Below the pieces are notes generated by a model that saw only the letters and a list, made by a program, of their open reading frames with translations, was not told the origin of the DNA and searched no databases. Made by a program: the position numbers and the translations under genes. Positions 26,032 through 33,294 of a stretch of DNA of 64,000 nucleotides are shown here, piece by piece. The stretch is from Cetobacterium sp050033475 (lineage in GTDB: Bacteria > Fusobacteriota > Fusobacteriia > Fusobacteriales > Fusobacteriaceae), in assembly GCF_050033475.1 (NCBI RefSeq), contig NZ_CP188319.1:992001-1056000 (forward strand). The letters are read 5' to 3'. How positions within the stretch are numbered: position 1 is the first letter of the stretch; each line of letters starts with the position of its first letter.

Positions 26032-26721
26032 TTATATTTTGGGATAAGTTCCTAGAAAAATATAATTTTCTTTTTGAATCTCAGATAAATTTAAATCTTG
26101 AAATTGAAAATGTCCTTTAATAAAATGTAAATAGAAATCTTGAATTTTTATACTTTTGTCCATTTCAAATGATGATATAAAAATTGAAAAAATATTATTA
26201 TTTACATTATTAGGTGTTTTTCCCAAAAGAAAGAAAAATTCCTCTTCAATGGTAAGTAAATTTATAACAGTTAAAGGGGAATTTTGAATATGCAAAATTA
26301 TATCTTTATTTGTAATAGGGACAAGGATAAAATCATAATCTGTATAATTAAAAAAGAGTGAATTTAAATCAAAAAATCTAGTATAATTAACTTGAGTACC
26401 TAAAAAATTTTTAAGAGCCAGTAAAGAATTAGGAGAATCCAATACTCCTACACTGAAAATATCTTCATAAGCTCTACAAGTAGATATAATTTCAGTATAA
26501 ATAGGTTTAATAGTTTCTAGTGTAAGTGGAGGATTATGTCCAAGAGATTTAAAAATTTCAATCTCTCTTTCAGGAACATATATTCGTTCAGAAGTATGGG
26601 CCTTTATTTGACCGACTTTGGTAACTAAAGAAATACGTTTTTTTATAAGCTCAATAATTTCTTTATCAATTTTATCAATTTGAGCTCTTATTTCAGATAA
26701 ATTATTTGTAATTTTAACCAC
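26032..26721 (-). CDS. Chorismate mutase-like protein with a degenerate prephenate-dehydratase-like C-terminus
   Basis: Residues 1 to about 88 look like an AroQ-type chorismate mutase (IRAQIDKIDKEIIELIKKR, then VGQIKA and YVPEREIEIF). Residues about 92-229 resemble a shortened prephenate dehydratase: VGVLDSPNSLLALKNFL and DFILVPITNKD sit where P-proteins have the N-terminal glycine motif and the PIENS motif, but the Gly residues, the Ser of PIENS and a correctly placed Thr-Arg-Phe motif are missing. The start is GTG. It heads the citC-citXG unit. Mutase activity is plausible; dehydratase activity is doubtful. Its role next to citrate lyase genes is unknown. Confidence 0.6.
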   Translation of the reverse strand: MVKITNNLSEIRAQIDKIDKEIIELIKKRISLVTKVGQIKAHTSERIYVPEREIEIFKSLGHNPPLTLETIKPIYTEIISTCRAYEDIFSVGVLDSPNSLLALKNFLGTQVNYTRFFDLNSLFFNYTDYDFILVPITNKDIILHIQNSPLTVINLLTIEEEFFFLLGKTPNNVNNNIFSIFISSFEMDKSIKIQDFYLHFIKGHFQFQDLNLSEIQKENYIFLGTYPKI

Positions 26722-26747
26722 CTACTTAATGAATATTATCAAGAAAT

Positions 26748-26776
26748 ATTTTATAATATATAGTTATCAAAATCAA
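26748..26776 (-). promoter_or_regulatory. Possible promoter of the minus-strand citC operon
   Basis: On the minus strand TTGATT (complement of 26771-26776) and TAAAAT (complement of 26748-26753) are 17 bases apart, about 27 bases before the GTG start. The region is extremely A/T-rich, so boxes arise easily by chance. No copy of the CTGTATAC element of the forward citrate units was seen here. Confidence 0.35.
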
Positions 26777-26783
26777 ATATTTA

Positions 26784-26812
26784 TTGAAATATCTTCAAAA
26801 ATCTTATAAAAT
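26784..26812 (+). promoter_or_regulatory. Possible promoter of accD
   Basis: TTGAAA (26784-26789) and TAAAAT (26807-26812) are 17 bases apart, with TATAAA overlapping at 15-base spacing. It lies about 32 bases before the accD ATG. Support is moderate because of the A/T-rich setting. Confidence 0.4.
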
Positions 26813-26843
26813 TAGATGTTATATAGGTAAAGGAGGAAGGTAT

Positions 26844-27716
26844 ATGAATTTTTTTTCTCTAAATAAGAAAAAATATGCGACTCTAACTGTAAAAGCTCAA
26901 AAGGAAGCTCAAGCGGTAGAGCAATCAGTAATAAAGAAAACAAAGATAACAGGGCTTTGGGAAAAATGTCCAAATTGTCAAGAAATAGTTTATAAAAATG
27001 ATATTGAAAATAATTTACAGAAGTGTCCATATTGTGATTACTATTTTAGTATGAGTGCTAAGGAAAGAATAGAATTATTAATAGATGAAAATACTTTTGA
27101 AGAGAAGGATGAAAATATAACTTCTTGTGATCCTTTAAATTTCCCAGGATATGCAGAAAAATTTCAAAGAGCTCAAGAAAAAACTAAGATGATTGAAGGA
27201 GTTATTTCAGGAGTAGGAAAAATAAATGGGATTCTAGTAAGTATAGCAGCTATGGATTTTGATTTCTTAGGTGGAAGTATGGGATCTGTAGTAGGAGAAA
27301 AAATAACAAGAGCTATTGAAAGAGGTATTGAATTAGCTATACCTGTGATAGTTATTTCTACATCTGGTGGAGCAAGAATGCATGAGGGAATTTTATCACT
27401 AATGCAGATGGCAAAAACTTCAGCTGCATTGGAAAAATTAAGAGAAGCTGGTCAGATGTTTATATCAATTCCTGTAAATCCAACAACTGGTGGAGTTACA
27501 GCTTCTTTTGCTATGTTAGGAGATTTAATAATAACAGAACCAAATGCTTTAATAGGCTTTGCAGGGCCAAGAGTAATAGAACAAACTATAAAACAAAAAT
27601 TACCTGAAGGATTCCAAAGAAGTGAATTTTTACTTAAACATGGAATGATAGATATAATATGTAAAAGAGAGGATATGAAGGAAACTTTATATAAAGTTTT
27701 AGACAATATAATATAA
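26844..27716 (+). CDS. accD: Acetyl-CoA carboxylase carboxyltransferase subunit beta
   Basis: With AccA this subunit transfers CO2 from carboxybiotin to acetyl-CoA, making malonyl-CoA for fatty acid synthesis. The 290-residue protein has the N-terminal Cys4 zinc ribbon (CPNC…CPYC, about residues 34-56) and a crotonase-like core with VISTSGGARMHEG and GGVTASFAMLGD. The ATG at 26844 follows AGGAGG; an upstream in-frame extension has no Shine-Dalgarno sequence. accA follows 21 bases later. The biotin carboxylase and carrier genes are not in the window. Confidence 0.95.
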   Translation: MNFFSLNKKKYATLTVKAQKEAQAVEQSVIKKTKITGLWEKCPNCQEIVYKNDIENNLQKCPYCDYYFSMSAKERIELLIDENTFEEKDENITSCDPLNFPGYAEKFQRAQEKTKMIEGVISGVGKINGILVSIAAMDFDFLGGSMGSVVGEKITRAIERGIELAIPVIVISTSGGARMHEGILSLMQMAKTSAALEKLREAGQMFISIPVNPTTGGVTASFAMLGDLIITEPNALIGFAGPRVIEQTIKQKLPEGFQRSEFLLKHGMIDIICKREDMKETLYKVLDNII

Positions 27717-27737
27717 TCTCTGCTTTGAGGAGGAATA

Positions 27738-28679
27738 ATGGAATTTGAAAAGGAAATTTTAGAAATAGATAAAAAAATAAAAGAGCTGAAGAAATTTTCA
27801 GAAGAAAAAGGTATAGATTTATCTGGAGAAATTGAAAAACTACAAATACAAAGAGAGCAAGAATTAGAACAAGTTTATGCAAAATTGTCTGATTGGGATA
27901 GAGTTCATGTTGCAAGACATCCAGAAAGACCTTATACATTAGATTATATATCACATATGACAGAGAATTTTATAGAAATACATGGGGATAGACTTTGTAA
28001 AGATGACCCGGCTATTGTTGCAGGATTTTGTAAAATAGATGGGAAAAAATTTCTAATTGTAGGACATCAAAAAGGAAGAACCACAGAAGAAAAAATTTAT
28101 AGAAACTTTGGAATGGCAAGTCCAGAAGGATATAGAAAAGCATTGAGACTTTTTAAAATGGCAGAAAGATTTAATGTTCCAATTGTAACTTTTATTGATA
28201 CACCTGGAGCTTATCCGGGAATTGAAGCTGAAGAGCATGGTCAAGGAGAAGCAATTGCAAGAAACTTAATGGAGATGGCAGGAATTAAAGTTCCTATGAT
28301 TTCTATAGTTATTGGAGAAGGTGGAAGTGGAGGAGCCCTAGCTTTAGGAGTTACTGATAAAATTTTTATGTTGGAAAATGCAGTGTACTCAGTAATTTCA
28401 CCAGAAGGATGTGCAGCAATTTTATTTAAAGATTCTTCGAAGGCACCAGAGGCTGCGGAAAATTTAAAAATATCAGCTAAAAAATTATTAGAGATGAACA
28501 TCATAGATGGAATTATATCAGAACCTTTAGGAGGAGCACATCGTAATCATATTTGTGTAGCAAATAACCTAAAAAATATCATTTTGTCATCTATTTCTTC
28601 ATTAGAAAAAATAGATGTGGATACTTTATTGAAAAATAGATATAATAAATTCAGACAAATGGGAAGATTCATAGATTAA
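27738..28679 (+). CDS. accA: Acetyl-CoA carboxylase carboxyltransferase subunit alpha
   Basis: This is the partner of AccD. The 313-residue protein has an N-terminal coiled-coil (about 1-55), the conserved RHPERPYTLDYI, ADDPAIV-like DDPAIVAGF, PIVTFIDTPGAYPGIEAEEHGQGEAIARNL and GEGGSGGALALGV, all AccA hallmarks. It is encoded directly after accD. GAGGAG precedes the ATG. Confidence 0.96.
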   Translation: MEFEKEILEIDKKIKELKKFSEEKGIDLSGEIEKLQIQREQELEQVYAKLSDWDRVHVARHPERPYTLDYISHMTENFIEIHGDRLCKDDPAIVAGFCKIDGKKFLIVGHQKGRTTEEKIYRNFGMASPEGYRKALRLFKMAERFNVPIVTFIDTPGAYPGIEAEEHGQGEAIARNLMEMAGIKVPMISIVIGEGGSGGALALGVTDKIFMLENAVYSVISPEGCAAILFKDSSKAPEAAENLKISAKKLLEMNIIDGIISEPLGGAHRNHICVANNLKNIILSSISSLEKIDVDTLLKNRYNKFRQMGRFID

Positions 28680-28717
28680 AATTTTCTAATTATGATAGAT
28701 GTTTGGAGGTATTTAGT

Positions 28718-29683
28718 ATGAAAAGAATAGCTGTTCTAACAAGCGGTGGAGACGCACCAGGAATGAATGCCGCAGTGAGAGCTGTAGCAAAGGTTGCCAT
28801 GGCAAAGGGAATGGAAGTATATGGTGTAAAAAGAGGATACCTGGGAATGCTTCACGATGAAATATTCAGAATGGATGGAAGTTATGTATCAGGGATAATA
28901 GATAGAGGTGGAACAGTTTTATTAACAGCTAGATGTTTAGAATTCAAGGATCCTAAATTTAGAGCAATAGCTGCTGCTAATTTAAAAAAGAGAGGAATTG
29001 AAGGAATAGTTGTTATAGGAGGAGACGGTTCTTATAGAGGAGCTGACTTATTATCTAAAGAGCATGGAATAAAAGTAGTTGGATTACCTGGAACAATAGA
29101 TAATGATATCGTTGGAACAGATTATACAATAGGTTTTGATACATGTTTAAATACAATATTAGATGCGATGTCTAAATTAAGAGATACAGCAACATCTCAT
29201 GAAAGAACAATTTTAATGGAAGTTATGGGAAGACATGCAGGAGATCTTGCATTACACGCTTGTTTAGCAGGAGGAGGAGATGGAATACTAATACCAGAGG
29301 CTGAGAATCCTTTAGAGATGCTTGTATATCAAATTAAAGAGAGAAGAAAGCACGGTAAGCTACACGATATAGTTCTTGTTGCTGAAGGTGTAGGAAAAGT
29401 TCAGGATGTTGAAAATTATATGAAAGAAAGAATTTCAACAGAAGTTAGAAGTGTTGTATTAGGTCATATTCAAAGAGGTGGAACACCTTCTGGATTTGAT
29501 AGAGTTTTAGCTACTAAAATGGGAGCAAGAGCTGTAGAAATCCTTGAAAAAGAGGAAGGTGGAGTAATGGTAGGAATTGAAAGCAATGAATTAGTTACTC
29601 ATCCAATTTCTTATGCATGGGAAGGAACAAGAAAATACGACATAAGAAAAGATTATGAATTAGCAGTAATGCTATCTAAATAA
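28718..29683 (+). CDS. pfkA: ATP-dependent 6-phosphofructokinase
   Basis: This enzyme phosphorylates fructose 6-phosphate in glycolysis. The 321-residue protein has the ATP motif TSGGDAPGMNA, GGDGSYRGA, the catalytic PGTIDNDI (general base Asp), MEVMGRHAGDLA and GHIQRGGTPSGFDRV of allosteric bacterial PFK. The ATG at 28718 follows GGAGG; five further in-frame codons upstream overlap the Shine-Dalgarno sequence. It lies 38 bases after accA with no terminator in between. Confidence 0.97.
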   Translation: MKRIAVLTSGGDAPGMNAAVRAVAKVAMAKGMEVYGVKRGYLGMLHDEIFRMDGSYVSGIIDRGGTVLLTARCLEFKDPKFRAIAAANLKKRGIEGIVVIGGDGSYRGADLLSKEHGIKVVGLPGTIDNDIVGTDYTIGFDTCLNTILDAMSKLRDTATSHERTILMEVMGRHAGDLALHACLAGGGDGILIPEAENPLEMLVYQIKERRKHGKLHDIVLVAEGVGKVQDVENYMKERISTEVRSVVLGHIQRGGTPSGFDRVLATKMGARAVEILEKEEGGVMVGIESNELVTHPISYAWEGTRKYDIRKDYELAVMLSK

Positions 29684-29716
29684 TAATTTAAATATCTTTT
29701 AGGAGGCGGAACTTTT

Positions 29717-30028
29717 ATGAACAACGTTTTAGAACTTGTTAGAAAAACAAGAAGAAAGAATAAAATAAAAAGAGATATTGAAGATAATGATAGAAAGATT
29801 AGAGATAATAGAAAAAGAGTAGAGTTATTATCTAATTTAAAAGAATATATTAAACCTAATATGGAATATGATGAAATTATAGATATAATTGAAAATATGA
29901 AATCTGATTATGAAGATAGAGTAGATGATTATATTATAAGAAACGCTGAACTTGGAAAAGAAAGAAGAGATATAAGCAAATCAATTAAAGAGATAACTAA
30001 AGCCGTTAGAAAAGAAGAAATTAAATAG
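29717..30028 (+). CDS. Small charged coiled-coil protein of unknown function
   Basis: I do not recognise this 103-residue protein. It is highly charged (Lys, Arg, Glu, Asp), has no membrane segment, and reads as two long helices (about 1-47 and 52-103) with regular hydrophobic spacing, so a coiled coil is likely. AGGAGG is well placed before the ATG. It lies between pfkA and recR, 15 bases before recR; where recR has a small partner this is usually YbaB/EbfC, but this sequence is not clearly YbaB. Confidence 0.65.
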   Translation: MNNVLELVRKTRRKNKIKRDIEDNDRKIRDNRKRVELLSNLKEYIKPNMEYDEIIDIIENMKSDYEDRVDDYIIRNAELGKERRDISKSIKEITKAVRKEEIK

Positions 30029-30043
30029 AAGTGAGGATAATTA

Positions 30044-30637
30044 ATGGCAACAAAATCTCTAGAGAGATTAATTGATGAATTTAATAAATTACCAGGTATA
30101 GGAAGAAAAAGTGCAGCAAGATTAGCTTTTCATATACTTGAAATGAATGATACACAAATAGAAAAATTTATATCAGCTTTGAAGGATGTAAAAGCTTCTG
30201 TTAGAAAATGTAAATGTTGTGGAAATTTTAGTGAAAGCGATATTTGTGATATATGTTCAGATATGACAAGGGATAGTAAAATTATTTGTGTTGTAGAGGA
30301 CAGTAGAGATATAGCTCCTTTAGAAAAAACCAACAGATATAGAGGGATGTATCATGTTTTAAATGGTAAAATAGCTCCTTTAAGTGGAATTACTCCTGAT
30401 AAGTTAAATATAAAAAGTTTACTTGAAAGAGTAGCTAAAAATGATATTAAAGAAGTAATATTAGCTTTAGATCCTGATCTAGAAGGAGAAACCACAGGTC
30501 TATATTTAACTAAATTATTAAAGAATTTTGATATAAAAGTTACTAAAATAGCTAGTGGAATTCCAATGGGTGGAAATATTGAATTTGCTGATACAGCAAC
30601 AATATCAAGAGCTTTAGATGGAAGAACAGAAATATAA
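30044..30637 (+). CDS. recR: Recombination mediator RecR
   Basis: RecR works with RecF/RecO to load RecA at gaps. The 197-residue protein has the N-terminal helix-hairpin-helix (LPGIGRKSAARLAFH), a Cys4 zinc finger (CKCCGNFSESDICDIC), the Toprim domain (ICVVEDSRDI, ALDPDLEGE) and the C-terminal ASGIPMGGNIEFADTATISRAL. All features of the family are present. Confidence 0.97.
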   Translation: MATKSLERLIDEFNKLPGIGRKSAARLAFHILEMNDTQIEKFISALKDVKASVRKCKCCGNFSESDICDICSDMTRDSKIICVVEDSRDIAPLEKTNRYRGMYHVLNGKIAPLSGITPDKLNIKSLLERVAKNDIKEVILALDPDLEGETTGLYLTKLLKNFDIKVTKIASGIPMGGNIEFADTATISRALDGRTEI

Positions 30638-30643
30638 AAAATG

Positions 30644-30672
30644 GCAGAGTCAAAAGATTCTGCTTTTTTTTT
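30644..30672 (+). terminator. Rho-independent terminator after recR
   Basis: An 8-base-pair stem, GCAGAGTC/GATTCTGC (one G-U pair), with an AAAA loop is followed by a run of nine T residues. It ends the accD-accA-pfkA-recR direction of reading and precedes a new regulated start. Confidence 0.88.
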
Positions 30673-30681
30673 ATAAAGTAT

Positions 30682-30730
30682 TTGACAAAACAATAAAAAA
30701 GTATTAAAACTATATTGTGCATATGCACAA
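30682..30730 (+). promoter_or_regulatory. Promoter region with a perfect 16-base palindrome before the DUF134 gene
   Basis: A consensus -35 box, TTGACA (30682-30687), is followed by A/T-rich DNA without a clear -10 box and then by the perfect palindrome TTGTGCATATGCACAA at 30715-30730, 14 bases before the ATG. It is most likely an operator overlapping the transcript start. The gene it controls encodes a protein with a predicted helix-turn-helix, so autoregulation is the simplest idea. Confidence 0.6.
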
Positions 30731-30744
30731 AAGGAAGGATGAAA

Positions 30745-31464
30745 ATGGCAGGAAAGAAAAAAAGAAGATGTTGTAGAGGGCTCAACGGAGAAATAATATT
30801 TAAACCGGCTGGTCTTTCAGAAGAATTTATAGAAACTGTAGAATTATCTTTAGATGAATTCGAGGCTGTAAGATTATGTGATTATGATGAAAAAAATCAA
30901 ATTGAAGCTGGAGAAATTATGAAAATATCCCGTGGAACAGTACAACGACTTTTAAATTCTGGCAGAAAAAAAATAATGGATTGTTTATTACATGAAAAAA
31001 AATTATTAATAAAAAATTCTCAGGAGTATTTAGAAGAGTTAACAAGTAACTTGATAAATAGATTAAAGGAGTTGAAAGAAACTATGAAGGATTTAAAAAT
31101 TGCATTCCCAACAAATGATGGAAAAATAGTAGAAGAGCATTTTGGACACTGTGAAAAATTTGTATTTATTACTATAAAGGATGGTAAAATATTTCAAGAA
31201 GAAATATTAGAAGCTCCAGAACATGTGCCAGGTGCATATCCTCAATTTTTAAAAGATCAAAAAGCTAATGTTGTTATAACTGGTGGAATGGGACAAAGAG
31301 CTATAGATATGTTGAAAGCTGGAGGAATTGAAGTATTATTAGGTGGGCAAGGAGAAATTTCTAATTTATTAGATATTTATTTAGAAGGAAACTTAAAATC
31401 AACAGGAAGTGCTTGTACACATCATCATCACGATCATGAAGATGGACATAAATGTAAACATTAA
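30745..31464 (+). CDS. DUF134 helix-turn-helix protein fused to a NifX/NifB-type Fe-Mo cofactor-binding domain
   Basis: Residues 1 to about 95 match the DUF134 family (a predicted DNA-binding domain: LSLDEFEAVRLCDYD, then MKISRGTVQRLLNSGRKKI). Residues about 115-215 form a dinitrogenase iron-molybdenum-cofactor-type domain (IAFPTNDGKIVEEHFGHCEKF). The C-terminus is His-rich (THHHHDHEDGHKCKH), suggesting metal binding. I start at 30745, six bases after GGAAGG. Family members cluster with Mrp/NBP35 iron-sulphur ATPases; none is here. A metal- or Fe-S-sensing regulator is an inference. Confidence 0.8.
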   Translation: MAGKKKRRCCRGLNGEIIFKPAGLSEEFIETVELSLDEFEAVRLCDYDEKNQIEAGEIMKISRGTVQRLLNSGRKKIMDCLLHEKKLLIKNSQEYLEELTSNLINRLKELKETMKDLKIAFPTNDGKIVEEHFGHCEKFVFITIKDGKIFQEEILEAPEHVPGAYPQFLKDQKANVVITGGMGQRAIDMLKAGGIEVLLGGQGEISNLLDIYLEGNLKSTGSACTHHHHDHEDGHKCKH

Positions 31465-31477
31465 TAGATATTAATAT

Positions 31478-31505
31478 AAAAGAGCACCCTTAAGGATGCT
31501 CTTTT
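31478..31505. terminator. Bidirectional terminator between the DUF134 gene and fhs
   Basis: AAAAGAGCA(C)CC-TTAA-GG(A)TGCTCTTTT is a near-palindrome with A-rich and T-rich flanks, lying between the ends of two convergent genes (31464 and 31509). It can serve both strands. Confidence 0.8.
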
Positions 31506-31508
31506 ATA

Positions 31509-33170
31509 TTAGAATAAACCAGAAATTTTTCCATTCTCATCAATATCTATATTTTCAGCAGCAGGAATTTTAGGTAATCCTGGCATATCAATAATTCCAC
31601 CAGCCATAGCTATTATAAATCCAGCTCCAGCGGCTAATTTAATTTCATCAATATTTATAATAAAATCTTTAGGACATCCAAGTAATAGTGGATTATCAGA
31701 GATAGATTTTTGAGTTTTTGACATACAAATAGGAAAATCTTTATAACCTAATTCTTCCAATTGTTTTAAAGCTTTTTTAGCTTTAGGTGAATAAGAGACT
31801 CCGTCAGCTCCATAAATTTCAGTAGCGATTGTTTTAATCTTATCTTCTAAAGAAATAGAAAGATCATATAATGGTTTAAAATGATAAGAATGGGAATCTA
31901 TAGAATCTAATACTAATTGTGCTAATTCTATTCCACCATTACCTCCCTTAGCCCACACATCACAAAGAGCAACTGGAGTATTAATAATTTTACAGTGGTT
32001 CTCTAATAAAGCAATTTCATTTTCTGTATCGCTTGAAAATTTATTTATAGCAATAATTACAGGTAAATTATATTTTTTCATATTTTCAACATGTTTATCT
32101 AAGTTAGCAAAACCTTTTTCTAGGGCAATCAAATTCTCTTCATTTAATATCTTAGCTCCACCGTGATGTTTTAATGCTCTAATTGTAGCCACAATAACAA
32201 TTGCATTTGGATTTAAATTTCCCTTAGGACATTTAATATCCAAAAATTTCTCAGCACCTAAATCAGCAGCAAATCCAGCTTCTGTTATTGTATAATCAGA
32301 AAGTTTAAGAGCCAATTTTGTAGCAATTAAAGAGTTACATCCATGGGCAATATTGGCAAAAGGACCTCCATGTATTAAAACAGGGGTATTTTCCAAAGTT
32401 TGTACTAAATTTGGTTTTATAGCATCTTTTAATAAAGCAGTAACCGCTCCAGTTATTTTTAAATCATTAACTGTTAAAGGTTTTCCAGAATAATCATAGG
32501 CAAAAACTATTTGTCCAATTTTAGTTTTTAGATCTAATAAAGAATTAGATAAACAAAGTGTTGCCATAATTTCTGAAGCGACAGTTATTTGAAAGGAATC
32601 CTCTCTAGGAACACCATTAACTTTTCCACCTAAACCAATAACTATATTTCTAAGAGCCCGATCATTCATATCGACAACTCTTTTCCAAGTTATTTTTGTA
32701 TTATCTATATTTAATAAATTACCTTGAGTTATATGATTATCTATAGAAGCAGAAATTAAATTATGAGCTACTCCAATAGCATGAAAATCTCCAGTAAAAT
32801 GAAGATTAATATCTTCCATAGGAACAACTTGTGAATATCCCCCACCGGTTGCTCCTCCTTTCATTCCAAAAACTGGACCAAGAGAAGGTTCTCTTAAGGC
32901 AGCCATAGAATTTTTACCAAGCTTATTAAGGGCTTGGGTTAGGCCAACAGTGACAGTAGATTTTCCTTCTCCAGCAGGAGTAGGAGTAATAGCAGTTACT
33001 AAAATTAATTTACCATCTTTTTTTGTATCTAATTTTTTTAATAGAGATAAATCTAATTTTGCTTTATATTTTCCATATACCTCATAATCATCATCTGTTA
33101 GATTTAATTTTTTAGCAATTTCATGGATTTTTAAAAGTTTTGCTGATTGAGCAATTTCAATATCTGTCAT
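31509..33170 (-). CDS. fhs: Formate--tetrahydrofolate ligase
   Basis: This enzyme makes 10-formyl-THF from formate, THF and ATP. The 553-residue length is standard. The P-loop is TPAGEGKSTVTVGL, and the folate- and formate-binding areas GPVFGMKGGATGGGYSQVVP, DNHITQGN and HGGPFANIAHGCNS are intact. It is a single-gene unit with its own promoter, over which lies a 22-base palindrome (33200-33221), suggesting specific regulation. Fhs is common in fermenters that use formate as a one-carbon source for purines. Confidence 0.97.
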   Translation of the reverse strand: MTDIEIAQSAKLLKIHEIAKKLNLTDDDYEVYGKYKAKLDLSLLKKLDTKKDGKLILVTAITPTPAGEGKSTVTVGLTQALNKLGKNSMAALREPSLGPVFGMKGGATGGGYSQVVPMEDINLHFTGDFHAIGVAHNLISASIDNHITQGNLLNIDNTKITWKRVVDMNDRALRNIVIGLGGKVNGVPREDSFQITVASEIMATLCLSNSLLDLKTKIGQIVFAYDYSGKPLTVNDLKITGAVTALLKDAIKPNLVQTLENTPVLIHGGPFANIAHGCNSLIATKLALKLSDYTITEAGFAADLGAEKFLDIKCPKGNLNPNAIVIVATIRALKHHGGAKILNEENLIALEKGFANLDKHVENMKKYNLPVIIAINKFSSDTENEIALLENHCKIINTPVALCDVWAKGGNGGIELAQLVLDSIDSHSYHFKPLYDLSISLEDKIKTIATEIYGADGVSYSPKAKKALKQLEELGYKDFPICMSKTQKSISDNPLLLGCPKDFIINIDEIKLAAGAGFIIAMAGGIIDMPGLPKIPAAENIDIDENGKISGLF

Positions 33171-33199
33171 TTTAACCCCCTTGATTTTAAATATCTTGT

Positions 33200-33221
33200 T
33201 TAGATATTATACAATATCTAA
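33200..33221 (-). promoter_or_regulatory. Palindromic candidate operator overlapping the fhs -10 box
   Basis: TTAGATATT-ATAC-AATATCTAA is a perfect 9+9 inverted repeat. On the minus strand the consensus -10 box TATAAT (complement of 33206-33211) lies in its centre, about 36 bases before the fhs ATG, so a protein bound here would block the polymerase. The regulator is not known from this window. Confidence 0.6.
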
Positions 33222-33249
33222 GATAAAATTTCATTCTATTTCTGTACTG

Positions 33250-33258
33250 TGGTATAAT
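33250..33258 (+). promoter_or_regulatory. Extended -10 promoter of the racemase gene
   Basis: TGGTATAAT at 33250-33258 is a consensus extended -10 element (TGN before TATAAT). A weak -35 (TTCATT at 33230-33235) is 17 bases upstream. The start codon of the racemase gene is 37 bases downstream. Confidence 0.6.
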
Positions 33259-33294
33259 TATAAACAGATATAAATATTTAAGGAGAGAGAAGCT

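Noticed and set aside
30715..30744. TTG start at 30715 giving a longer DUF134 protein
   Set aside because: This codon lies inside the perfect palindrome and has no Shine-Dalgarno sequence; the ATG at 30745 has GGAAGG 6 bases upstream.
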